Shown piece by piece: positions 54,719 through 64,000 of a DNA stretch of 64,000 bases; within the stretch, counting starts at the first letter, position 1, and each line of letters begins with the position of its first letter. The DNA comes from Pseudomonas orientalis. GTDB taxonomy: Bacteria > Pseudomonadota > Gammaproteobacteria > Pseudomonadales > Pseudomonadaceae. The notes beneath the pieces are model-generated. The model was not told where the DNA came from. It saw only the letters and a program-made list of their open reading frames with translations, and ran no database searches. The position numbers were made by a program, and so were the translations under genes. Where the stretch lies: NCBI RefSeq assembly GCF_022807995.1, contig NZ_CP094351.1, forward strand, positions 3,565,001 through 3,629,000, in the 5' to 3' direction.

Positions 54719-56206
54719 TCACAAGGATGATTTGGCTACGACTGGCGTGATCGCGCGCCTGGCGTTCAGCGCGTAATACAGCACCCCGCCCAACGCCGAA
54801 CCGGTGAACCAGCCGTAGCTGTAGAACCAGCTGAACGCGTCGCTGCCCAAGGACAGCAAGGTCAGCACCACCGGCACGCCGAACGCGATAAAACCGCTGT
54901 TGTTCCAGGCCGGGTACACGTCGTCACGGTAGAGTCCCGCCAGGTCCAACTGCTGCCTGCGGGTGATGAAGTAGTCCACCACCATGATCCCGGCAATCGG
55001 CCCCAGCAGGCTGGAGTAGCCGAGCAACCAGTTGGAATACACGGTCTCGAGGCTGACATCGGACACGATCAGCCCGAGCTTTTTCAGCAGCTCATGGGCC
55101 ATCAGCGCCAACCCCACCAGACCGGTCAGAATCACCGCCGTGGTGCGGTTGATCAGCTTGGGCGCGATGTTCTGAAAGTCGTTGGTCGGCGAAACGATGT
55201 TCGCCGCCGTGTTGGTGGACAGGGTGGCGATGATGATCAGCGCCATGGCAATGGCGACCCACACCGGGCTCTGGATATGCCCGATCAGGGTGACCGGGTC
55301 GGACACGCTGACCCCCACCAGTTTCACCGAGGCAGCCGTCATGATCACGCCCAGGGCGGCGAACAGGAACATGGTCAGCGGCAGGCCGAAAACCTGCCCG
55401 AGGATCTGGTCCTTCTGGCTTTTGGCGTAGCGGCTGAAGTCAGGGATATTCAGCGACAACGTGGCCCAGAAACCCACCATGGCGGTGAGGCCGGCCATGA
55501 AGTAACCGGTGAGACTCGCCCCTTCGGGACGCTTGGGCGGAATCGCCATCAGTTCGCTGATCGACACATTCGGCATCGCCCACACCAGCAAGCCAATGCC
55601 CACAGCGACCAGCAACGGCGCCGACAGGGTTTCCAGGCGCTTGATCGACTCGGCGCCACGCAGCACCACCCACAGATTCAGGCACCAGAACACCATGAAA
55701 CCAATCACCTCCCCGGTACCGCCGAGGGACTTCCAGCCGTCGAAAATCGACCCCAGGAACAAGTGAATCGCCAGCCCGCCGAACATCGTCTGGATACCAA
55801 ACCACCCGCATGCCACCAGTGCGCGAATCAGACACGGCACGTTGGAGCCAAGGATGCCGAACGATGAGCGCAACAGCACCGGAAACGGGATGCCGTACTT
55901 CGTACCAGGAAACGCATTGAGGGTCAGTGGGATCAGCACCACGATGTTGGCCAGCAAAATCGCCATCAGCGCTTCGCCCACCGACAAACCGAAGTACGCG
56001 GTGAGCACACCGCCCAGGGTGTAGGTGGGCACACAGATCGACATGCCGACCCACAGCGCCGTGATATGCCATTTGTTCCAGGTGCGTTCGTGCACCTTGG
56101 TCGGTGCCATGTCGTGGTTGTAGCGAGGGCTGTCGAGGACGTCAGGGCCGGCGTCGAGTTCGTACAGGCCGTTGCGTTCGATGACTTGCGATCTGTTCTG
56201 TTGCAT
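54719..56206 (-). CDS. pydP: NCS1-family nucleobase:cation symporter
   Basis: A 495-residue, 12-helix symporter of the NCS1 (Mhp1/PucI/uracil-allantoin) family. The N-terminal NHDMAPTKVHERTWNKWHITALWVGM is the family signature, and GIPFPVLLRSSFGILGSNVP and the IAGIMVVDYFITRRQQLDL region are conserved. It probably imports uracil, thymine or dihydropyrimidines for the surrounding pathway; the name pydP follows usage for the P. putida cluster. It is co-directional with pydC and divergent from pydB. Confidence 0.88.
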   Translation of the reverse strand: MQQNRSQVIERNGLYELDAGPDVLDSPRYNHDMAPTKVHERTWNKWHITALWVGMSICVPTYTLGGVLTAYFGLSVGEALMAILLANIVVLIPLTLNAFPGTKYGIPFPVLLRSSFGILGSNVPCLIRALVACGWFGIQTMFGGLAIHLFLGSIFDGWKSLGGTGEVIGFMVFWCLNLWVVLRGAESIKRLETLSAPLLVAVGIGLLVWAMPNVSISELMAIPPKRPEGASLTGYFMAGLTAMVGFWATLSLNIPDFSRYAKSQKDQILGQVFGLPLTMFLFAALGVIMTAASVKLVGVSVSDPVTLIGHIQSPVWVAIAMALIIIATLSTNTAANIVSPTNDFQNIAPKLINRTTAVILTGLVGLALMAHELLKKLGLIVSDVSLETVYSNWLLGYSSLLGPIAGIMVVDYFITRRQQLDLAGLYRDDVYPAWNNSGFIAFGVPVVLTLLSLGSDAFSWFYSYGWFTGSALGGVLYYALNARRAITPVVAKSSL

Positions 56207-58248
<2,042 letters not shown>

Positions 58249-58251
58249 CAC

Positions 58252-58342
58252 CGCTATCGGGGGCAAGCCCCTCCCACATTGGATCTATGTGAACCCGATC
58301 AAGTGTGGGAGGGGCGGTGCGACGATTCGACTTGCCCCCGAT
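58252..58342. repeat. REPIN of the GTGGGAGGGGGC family with an enlarged loop
   Basis: TATCGGGGGCAAGCCCCTCC followed by an inverted partner whose core is stretched: GTGGGAGGGG, then CGGTGCGACGATTCGA, then CTTGCCCCCGAT. The extra 16 bases enlarge the hairpin loop of one REP. It lies between pydB and pydX. Confidence 0.85.
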
Positions 58343-58406
58343 GAGGCCAGTACAGGCAATAAAAATGCCCAGTTAGAGGCAAACCAAAAACCGTGAGGCC
58401 ACTACC

Positions 58407-59774
58407 GTGATCCAGACCCTGACCCATCTCCCCCACCCCCGCGAAGACGGGGCTACCCTCGCCAGTCAGTTCACCGACCTGGCGCCGCCCCTCAACGCCC
58501 GCCAGGCCCGACTGGAAGCCTCGCGCTGTCTGTATTGCTACGACGCGCCGTGCGTGAACGCGTGCCCAAGCGACATTGATATCCCGTCGTTTATCCGCAA
58601 TATCCACACCGAAAATGTGCAAGGCGCCGCGCAGAAAATCCTATCGGCCAACATCCTGGGTGGCAGTTGCGCGCGCGTCTGTCCCACGGAGATCCTCTGC
58701 CAGCAAGCCTGCGTGCGCAATAACGCCGAAGAATGCGCCCCGGTGCTGATCGGCCTGCTGCAACGCTACGCCGTGGACAACGCCCACTTCAGCGAACACC
58801 CTTTCCAACGCGCCGCGCCCACCGGCAAACGTATCGCCGTGGTCGGTGCAGGGCCTGCCGGTCTGGCGTGTGCCCATCGCGCCGCCTTGCATGGTCATGA
58901 CGTGGTGATTTTCGAAGCCCGGGAAAAAGCCGGTGGCCTGAATGAATACGGGATCGCCAAGTACAAACTGGTGGACGACTTCGCCCAGAAGGAACTGGAT
59001 TTCCTCCTGCAAATCGGCGGCATCGAGATCCGTCACGGCCAGCGCCTGGGTGACAACCTCAGCCTGAGCGAGCTGCACGCGCAATTTGATTCGGTGTTTC
59101 TCGGCCTCGGCCTGGCAGCCGGCAAACACCTCGGCCTGCCCCATGAGGATGCCCCCGGCGTGCTCGCCGCCACCGACTATATCCGCGAGCTGCGTCAAGC
59201 CGATGACCTATCCCAACTGCCGTTGGCCGACCGCTGCATCGTGCTCGGCGCCGGCAACACCGCCATCGACATGGCCGTGCAAATGGCGCGCCTCGGTGCC
59301 CGCGACGTCAACCTCGTGTACCGCCGTGGTGTGGCCGACATGGGCGCGACCCAACATGAGCAGGACATTGCCAAGGCCAATCAGGTACGCCTGTTGACCT
59401 GGGCCCAGCCCGAAGAGGTCTTGCTTGACGACGAGGGCCGAGTCCGCGGCATGCGCTTTGCCCGCACGCACATGGAAAACGCACGCCTGCTGCCCACCGG
59501 CGAAACCTTCGAGCTGGCGGCCGATGCCATCTTCAAGGCCATCGGCCAAGGCTTTGATAACGAAGCGCTGCACGATCCACTGGCCCGGCAACTGCATCGC
59601 GTGGGTGAACGCATTTTTGTCGATGAACACCTGCGCACCAGCATTCCCGGCATCTATGCCGGCGGTGATTGCGTCAGCCTCGGCCAGGACCTCACCGTGC
59701 AGGCGGTGCAACACGGCAAGCTGGCCGCCGAGGCCATGCATGCCCAACTTATGCTTAATGTGGAGGCCGCGTAA
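58407..59774 (+). CDS. pydX: Dihydropyrimidine dehydrogenase (NAD) subunit PydX (PreT-type)
   Basis: A 455-residue flavin/iron-sulfur electron-input subunit of bacterial dihydropyrimidine dehydrogenase. The N-terminal cluster-binding cysteines are in CLYCYDAPCVNACP and GGSCARVCPTEILCQQACV. FAD binding is at [21 protein letters not shown] (near 144), and NAD(P) binding is at VLGAGNTAIDMAVQMA (near 278). Together with PydA it reduces uracil or thymine. The last A of its stop is the first base of the pydA ATG. Confidence 0.94.
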   Translation: MIQTLTHLPHPREDGATLASQFTDLAPPLNARQARLEASRCLYCYDAPCVNACPSDIDIPSFIRNIHTENVQGAAQKILSANILGGSCARVCPTEILCQQACVRNNAEECAPVLIGLLQRYAVDNAHFSEHPFQRAAPTGKRIAVVGAGPAGLACAHRAALHGHDVVIFEAREKAGGLNEYGIAKYKLVDDFAQKELDFLLQIGGIEIRHGQRLGDNLSLSELHAQFDSVFLGLGLAAGKHLGLPHEDAPGVLAATDYIRELRQADDLSQLPLADRCIVLGAGNTAIDMAVQMARLGARDVNLVYRRGVADMGATQHEQDIAKANQVRLLTWAQPEEVLLDDEGRVRGMRFARTHMENARLLPTGETFELAADAIFKAIGQGFDNEALHDPLARQLHRVGERIFVDEHLRTSIPGIYAGGDCVSLGQDLTVQAVQHGKLAAEAMHAQLMLNVEAA

Positions 59775-61048
59775 TGGCCGATCTGTCGATTGTGTTCGCC
59801 GGTATCAAAGCCCCCAACCCGTTCTGGCTGGCCTCCGCACCGCCCACCGACAAAGCCTACAACGTGGTGCGCGCGTTCGAGGCCGGCTGGGGCGGCGTGG
59901 TGTGGAAAACCCTGGGCGAAGACCCGGCGGCGGTCAATGTGTCGTCGCGCTACTCGGCTCACTATGGGGCCAATCGCGAAGTGCTGGGCATCAACAATAT
60001 CGAGTTGATCACCGACCGTTCACTGGAGATCAACCTGCGCGAAATCACCCAGGTGAAAAAGGATTGGCCGGACCGCGCCTTGATCGTGTCGCTGATGGTG
60101 CCTTGTGTCGAGGAGTCCTGGAAAAACATCCTGCCGCTGGTCGAGGCCACCGGCTGCGACGGCATCGAGCTGAATTTCGGTTGCCCCCATGGCATGCCCG
60201 AACGCGGTATGGGCGCGGCGGTCGGCCAAGTGCCGGAATATGTCGAACAGGTGACGCGCTGGTGCAAGACCTATTGCTCACTGCCGGTGATCGTCAAGCT
60301 CACGCCCAATATCACCGACATTCGCGTGGCCGCGCGCGCGGCGTATCGCGGCGGCGCGGATGCGGTATCGCTGATCAATACCATCAACTCCATCACCAGC
60401 GTCGACCTGGAACGCATGGTCGCCCTGCCCGTGGTCGGCACGCAAAGCACCCATGGCGGCTACTGCGGCTCGGCGGTCAAGCCGATTGCCTTGAACATGG
60501 TCGCCGAAATCGCCCGTGACCCGCAGACCCAGGGCCTGCCGATCTGCGGTATCGGCGGCATCGGCAACTGGCGTGATGCCGCCGAATTCGTCGCCCTCGG
60601 CTGCGGCGCGGTGCAGGTGTGCACGGCGGCGATGCTGCATGGGTTTCGCATCGTTGAAGAAATGAAGGATGGCTTGTCGCGGTGGATGGACAGTCAGGGT
60701 TACGCCAGTTTGCAGGCATTTTCCGGGCGCGCGGTGGGCAATACCACCGATTGGAAATACCTGGATATCAACTATCAGGTGATCGCGAAGATTGATCAAC
60801 AGGCGTGCATTGGCTGCGGGCGTTGCCATATCGCCTGTGAGGACACGTCGCACCAGGCCATCGCCAGTTTGAAGCAGGTCGATGGTACGCATAAATATGA
60901 GGTGATCGATGACGAGTGCGTAGGCTGCAATCTGTGTCAGATCACCTGTCCGGTGGCGGACTGCATCGAGATGGTGCCGATCGACACGGGCAAGCCGTTT
61001 TTGAATTGGACCCAGGATCCGAGGAATCCTTATCGGGAGGCGGTGTAG
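59774..61048 (+). CDS. pydA: Dihydropyrimidine dehydrogenase catalytic subunit PydA (PreA-type)
   Basis: A 424-residue FMN-dependent subunit with a dihydroorotate-dehydrogenase-like barrel and a C-terminal ferredoxin domain. Substrate/FMN landmarks are SAPPTDKAYNV, ELNFGCPHGMPERGMGA and VKLTPNITDI. The two 4Fe-4S motifs are CIGCGRCHIACEDTSH and CVGCNLCQITCPV near the end. It carries out the pyrimidine reduction that starts the pathway. It overlaps pydX by one base. Confidence 0.95.
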   Translation: MADLSIVFAGIKAPNPFWLASAPPTDKAYNVVRAFEAGWGGVVWKTLGEDPAAVNVSSRYSAHYGANREVLGINNIELITDRSLEINLREITQVKKDWPDRALIVSLMVPCVEESWKNILPLVEATGCDGIELNFGCPHGMPERGMGAAVGQVPEYVEQVTRWCKTYCSLPVIVKLTPNITDIRVAARAAYRGGADAVSLINTINSITSVDLERMVALPVVGTQSTHGGYCGSAVKPIALNMVAEIARDPQTQGLPICGIGGIGNWRDAAEFVALGCGAVQVCTAAMLHGFRIVEEMKDGLSRWMDSQGYASLQAFSGRAVGNTTDWKYLDINYQVIAKIDQQACIGCGRCHIACEDTSHQAIASLKQVDGTHKYEVIDDECVGCNLCQITCPVADCIEMVPIDTGKPFLNWTQDPRNPYREAV

Positions 61049-61060
61049 GCCTGTAGACCG

Positions 61061-61304
61061 CTATCAGGGGCAAGCCCCCCTCCCACACTTGAATGTATTC
61101 CAAATCAAAATATGGGAGGGGGCTTGCCCTAATGCCAGTCAGTTAAGCGTACACCGCCGTCTGTAGGAGCGAGCTTGCTCGCGAAAAACGTCAACGATAA
61201 CGCGTGCTTTCTGAATGAACGCGGTGCCTGTGAGTTTTTCGCGAGCAAGCTCGCTCCTACAAAAAGCCTTAACTGACTGGCATTGGGGCTTGCCCCCGAT
61301 GAGG
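61061..61304. repeat. REP pair containing composite REPIN element with terminal inverted repeats (copy 2)
   Basis: A GTGGGAGGGGGC-family REP at 61061-61087 is followed by a second one split at its core. The left part ends GGGGCTTGCCC (61119-61129) and the right part begins with the same GGGGCTTGCCC (61285-61295). Between them lies a 155-bp element with perfect 17-bp ends AATGCCAGTCAGTTAAG (61131-61147) and CTTAACTGACTGGCATT (61268-61284), enclosing a GTAGGAGCGAGC-family REPIN (61163-61260). It matches, reversed, the element at 20541-20696. Confidence 0.82.
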
Positions 61305-61325
61305 CCTTCAGCCTCACCACAAGAC

Positions 61326-61946
61326 TCAAGGCTGCAACCCAATCCCGCGCAATATCACCCCGGTCACCGTCTGAATCGCCCGCTCGAACTGCATATCCGA
61401 CAACGGCTGGTGATCATTCAAGATATTCACCTGGTGATCGAAGTCCGCATAGTGCTGGGTCGACGCCCAGATCATATACAGCAGGCTCGACGGCTCCACC
61501 GGCAGGATGCGTTTGTCTTCTACCCAATGGCGAATTTTCGCTTCCTTCATCTTGGCCCAGTCGTACAGGCTTTCATCCAGCGCCTGACCGAGGGTCGGCG
61601 CACCGTGGATGATTTCATTGGCCCAGACTTTCGAGCCATAGGGCCGCGTGCGCGAGCGCTGCATCTTGGCGCGAATGTAGCTGCTGAGCACCACGCGCGG
61701 GTCATCGAAGGTTTCGAAACTCAGAGCGTCCTGTTTCCACACGTCCAGCAGGTCGAACAGCACCGCGCTATACAGCTCGCTCTTGGTGGTGAAGTAGTAA
61801 TGCAGATTCGAGCGCGGCAGTTGCGCCTCTTTGGCGATGTCGGCCATGGCGGTGCTGCCATAGCCTTTTTCAGCGAAGACCTTCTCCGCCGCCAGCAGGA
61901 TTTTCTCGACGTTGACCCGCCGAATGCCGATCTTGTGATTGCCCAT
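61326..61946 (-). CDS. TetR family regulator of pyrimidine catabolism (RutR/PydR-like)
   Basis: A 206-residue TetR-type regulator. The helix-turn-helix is in KILLAAEKVFAEKGYGSTAMADIAKEAQLPRSNLHYYFTTKSELY. The ligand domain (RPYGSKVWANEIIHGAP, WIWASTQHYADF-type C-terminus) resembles RutR, the uracil/thymine-sensing repressor. The position at the end of the pyd cluster supports pyrimidine-responsive control. ATG 61946 is chosen; the longer frame adds an unrelated Cys-rich stretch. Divergent from copC. Confidence 0.87.
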   Translation of the reverse strand: MGNHKIGIRRVNVEKILLAAEKVFAEKGYGSTAMADIAKEAQLPRSNLHYYFTTKSELYSAVLFDLLDVWKQDALSFETFDDPRVVLSSYIRAKMQRSRTRPYGSKVWANEIIHGAPTLGQALDESLYDWAKMKEAKIRHWVEDKRILPVEPSSLLYMIWASTQHYADFDHQVNILNDHQPLSDMQFERAIQTVTGVILRGIGLQP

Positions 61947-61971
61947 AAGGGCTCCCTGACAACAACACGAC

Positions 61972-61994
61972 CTAGAGACTACCACCGGCTCTAG
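61972..61994. promoter_or_regulatory. Inverted repeat in the tetR-copC gap
   Basis: CTAGAG (61972-61977) and CTCTAG (61989-61994) with an 11-base spacer, 26 bases upstream of the TetR start; possible operator. Confidence 0.3.
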
Positions 61995-62062
61995 ATCGGG
62001 GCGACACGCCGAACCGAAACTTCGTACACTGGCGACTTCTATCCTCTGATTGGTATTGAACA

Positions 62063-62428
62063 ATGTTGATCAAGAAGTCCCTGACATCCTTGGCCCTGCT
62101 CGTCTCACTGCTGGGCGCGTCTGCAGCATTTGCCCATGCGCACCTTGAGAGTTCCACGCCCGCCAAAGACAGCAGCGTTGCCGCACCGAAGGACCTGCGA
62201 CTGACGTTCAGCGAAGGCGTCGAGGCGACCTTCACCAAGGTGTCCCTGAGCAAGGACGGCACGGAAATCGCGATCAAGGGCCTGGAAACCCCGGACGCCG
62301 ACAAGAAAACCCTGGTGGTGACACCTGCCGCACCATTGGCGGCCGGTAACTACAAGGTGGTGTGGAACGCGGTGTCGGTCGACACCCACAAGAGCAACGG
62401 CGAATACAGCTTCAAGGTCGGCCAATAA
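62063..62428 (+). CDS. copC: CopC-family periplasmic copper-binding protein
   Basis: A 121-residue CopC/YobA domain protein. A signal peptide (residues 1-24, ending SAAFA) is followed by the mature N-terminus HAHLESSTPAKD, whose first His is the Cu(II) ligand. SVDTHKSNGEYSFKV supplies the second His and Asp. The methionine-rich Cu(I) site of plasmid-borne CopC is absent, as in most short CopC. Coupled to copD three bases downstream, it probably helps copper uptake or trafficking. Confidence 0.93.
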   Translation: MLIKKSLTSLALLVSLLGASAAFAHAHLESSTPAKDSSVAAPKDLRLTFSEGVEATFTKVSLSKDGTEIAIKGLETPDADKKTLVVTPAAPLAAGNYKVVWNAVSVDTHKSNGEYSFKVGQ

Positions 62429-62431
62429 GTC

Positions 62432-63289
62432 ATGGCAACCCTGCTGGTGCTGTGCCGCTTCCTGCATTTCATCGTTGTGCTGCTGATGTTCGGGGCCTGT
62501 GTGTTCAGGCCTGTGCTACTCGGGGCAGGCGCGCAACCGGCGCTTGACCGGCGCCTGCTGCGCATCACCCGAGGCCTGGCCTGGGTGGGGCTTGGCTCGG
62601 GGGTCGCGTGGCTGCTGTTGGTCACCGCCAGCATGGCCGGCGGTTGGGACGCGGCGCTGCAACCGGCGACGGTCCAGCTGGTGTTGCGCAAGACCTTCTT
62701 CGGCCAGGTGTGGGCATGGCATCTGCTGCTGAACCTGCTGCTGGTGATCGCGCTGATCAAGCCTTGGCCAGCCCTGCGCTTACCGTTGATCGCCCTGCTG
62801 CTGGCAACCCTGGCGCCTGTTGGCCATGGCGCCATGCTCAATGGGTTGAGTGGGCAATTATTGATCCTTAATCAGGTGGTGCACCTGGTGTGCGTAGGCG
62901 CCTGGCTGGGGGGGTTGCTGTTGTTGGTGTTGATCCTCCGACAGCCACAGCCGCTTGCGCTGCGACCAATCCTGCGGCGCTTCAGCGGCGTGGGTTACGC
63001 CTTGGTGGCCGGCCTGCTGGTGACCGGCCTGGTCAACGTGCGCGTGCTCACCGGCCAATGGTGGCCTACCCCGCTGTTTGAAGGCTTTGCCTTGATTCTG
63101 CTGATCAAGGTGCTGCTCGTGGGCGGCATGTTGGCGCTGGCCTTGCTGAATCGGTTGCGCCTGGAACGGTGCGAACAGCGGGTGAGCAGCTTGAAGGCCA
63201 GTGTGATGACAGAATGGTTACTAGGTGTTGCAGCGGTGGCGGCGGTATCGCTGTTGGGCACCCTGCCGCCGATGGTCATGGCCGGCTGA
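62432..63289 (+). CDS. copD: CopD-family inner-membrane copper protein
   Basis: A 285-residue protein with about eight transmembrane helices, matching CopD/PcoD. Conserved histidines are in LCRFLHFIVVL (helix 1), VWAWHLLLN, PVGHGAMLN and NQVVHLVCVGAWLGGLLLL. It is thought to pass copper from CopC across the inner membrane. It forms a two-gene unit with copC, a common chromosomal pair in pseudomonads without copAB. Confidence 0.92.
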   Translation: MATLLVLCRFLHFIVVLLMFGACVFRPVLLGAGAQPALDRRLLRITRGLAWVGLGSGVAWLLLVTASMAGGWDAALQPATVQLVLRKTFFGQVWAWHLLLNLLLVIALIKPWPALRLPLIALLLATLAPVGHGAMLNGLSGQLLILNQVVHLVCVGAWLGGLLLLVLILRQPQPLALRPILRRFSGVGYALVAGLLVTGLVNVRVLTGQWWPTPLFEGFALILLIKVLLVGGMLALALLNRLRLERCEQRVSSLKASVMTEWLLGVAAVAAVSLLGTLPPMVMAG

Positions 63290-63317
63290 ACTCAGCTTCC
63301 CAGGTTGTACTCGATCA

Positions 63318-63412
63318 AATGTGGGAGGGGGCTTGCCCCCGATAGCGGTGTATCAGCTGAAAATAATCCTGACAGACACACCGTCATCGAGGGCAAGCCC
63401 CCTCCCACATTT
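63318..63412. repeat. REPIN of the GTGGGAGGGGGC family
   Basis: AATGTGGGAGGGGGCTTGCC and the inverted GGGCAAGCCCCCTCCCACAT around about 55 bases, between copD and the porin gene. Confidence 0.92.
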
Positions 63413-63557
63413 GACTGTGCCCACTTTCCATTGAGATCGCCTGGTCATCCTACAACTTCTGCTTGACACGCCCCGAAAACCCCGCAAATATCCCGCCTAA
63501 TGTTGTACGACAACGTATGACAAATAATAAAAACAACAAAAGAAAGGGAGCCTCACT

Positions 63558-64000
63558 GTGAGTCAATTCGCCCGCAATTCCTCCTGTCGCCTCGGTCTCA
63601 TCAGCCTCGGCAGCCTCGCGTTCACCCTGCCCCTCACGGCCCACGCCGAAGGGTTTGTCGAAGACGCGAAAGCCACGCTCAACCTGCGCAACGCCTACTT
63701 CAACCGCAACTTCACCAACCCCACCAACCCCCAGGGCAAGGCCGAAGAGTGGACGCAGAACTTCATCCTGGATGCCAAGTCCGGCTACACCCGTGGCACC
63801 GTAGGGTTCGGTATTGACGTACTGGGCCTGTACTCGCAAAAGCTCGATGGCGGCAAAGGCACCGCCGGCACCCAGTTGCTGCCCGTGCACGATGACGGCC
63901 GCCCGGCCGATAACTTCGGACGCCTGGGCGTGGCGCTGAAAACCAGGTTATCGAAGACTGAATTGAAGGTCGGCGAATGGATGCCGGTACTGCCGATCCT
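63558..64000 (+). CDS. OprD-family outer-membrane porin, N-terminal part
   Basis: The first 147 residues of an OprD-type substrate-specific porin; the gene continues past the window. A GTG start at 63558 with GGGAG 7 bases upstream leads into a signal peptide (residues ~1-31, ending TAHA). The typical opening GFVEDAKATLNLRNAYFNRNF then follows, with EEWTQNFILDAKSGYTRGTVGFGIDVLGLYSQKLD. Substrate cannot be told from the N-terminus. Confidence 0.92.
   Translation, partial: MSQFARNSSCRLGLISLGSLAFTLPLTAHAEGFVEDAKATLNLRNAYFNRNFTNPTNPQGKAEEWTQNFILDAKSGYTRGTVGFGIDVLGLYSQKLDGGKGTAGTQLLPVHDDGRPADNFGRLGVALKTRLSKTELKVGEWMPVLPI

Overview
This window reads as chromosome of a Pseudomonas of the fluorescens group. 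The GC content is high, gene order is typical of the genus (folD, tRNA-Arg/His/Leu/His, tig, clpP, clpX, lon, hupB, ppiD), there is a Fur-boxed PrrF-type small RNA, an OprD-family porin and AEP-type phosphonate catabolism genes, and the intergenic spaces are full of two REP families of the kind known from P. fluorescens. All functions are read from the sequence and from family knowledge; no database search was possible.

Layout. 1-6.6 kb: leucine/isovalerate catabolism (acyl-CoA synthetase fragment, then liuA-liuB-liuC-liuD) behind LiuR-like palindromes. 6.6-9.3 kb: an S24/XRE repressor with twin operators, a small unknown protein, a PrrF sRNA and an M14 carboxypeptidase. 9.3-12.4 kb: a divergent stress locus (ECF sigma/anti-sigma facing a catalase-like peroxidase plus cytochrome b561) in which both promoters carry the same ECF signature. 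12.4-16.8 kb: a catalase, a leucine-rich-repeat protein kinase, a highly structured intergenic repeat and a YebC protein. 16.9-19.8 kb: LysR, phnW and phnX for 2-aminoethylphosphonate use. 19.9-26.1 kb: cytochrome b561, a PLP deaminase/desulfhydrase, fadH, a nitrilase-fold protein that lacks its catalytic Cys, an AraC regulator and a 28-residue acidic ORF.

26.4-30.7 kb holds the least conventional unit. A MarR regulator sits between a stand-alone protein resembling only the C-terminal part of pyruvate dehydrogenase E1 and a complete AceE-like E1. Both E1-type genes are preceded by the same TTGCAATTGCAA palindrome. 30.7-44.9 kb is housekeeping: DUF2242-type lipoprotein, nhaA, ppiD, a decayed tRNA-Asp, hupB, lon with a sigma-32 promoter, clpX, clpP, tig, four tRNAs, folD and pbpG. 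45-52.5 kb: a C39-peptidase-like lipoprotein without catalytic residues, two small envelope proteins and a tripartite RND pump.

52.5-61.9 kb: a RAYT (REP-associated tyrosine transposase) flanked by REPINs, with one His of its HUH motif changed to Arg, followed by a full reductive pyrimidine catabolism cluster (pydC, transporter, pydB, pydX, pydA, TetR). 62-64 kb: copC-copD and the start of an OprD-family porin. At least ten REP/REPIN loci occur. Two of them are a near-identical 155-bp composite element with 17-bp terminal inverted repeats, lodged inside a REP of the other family.
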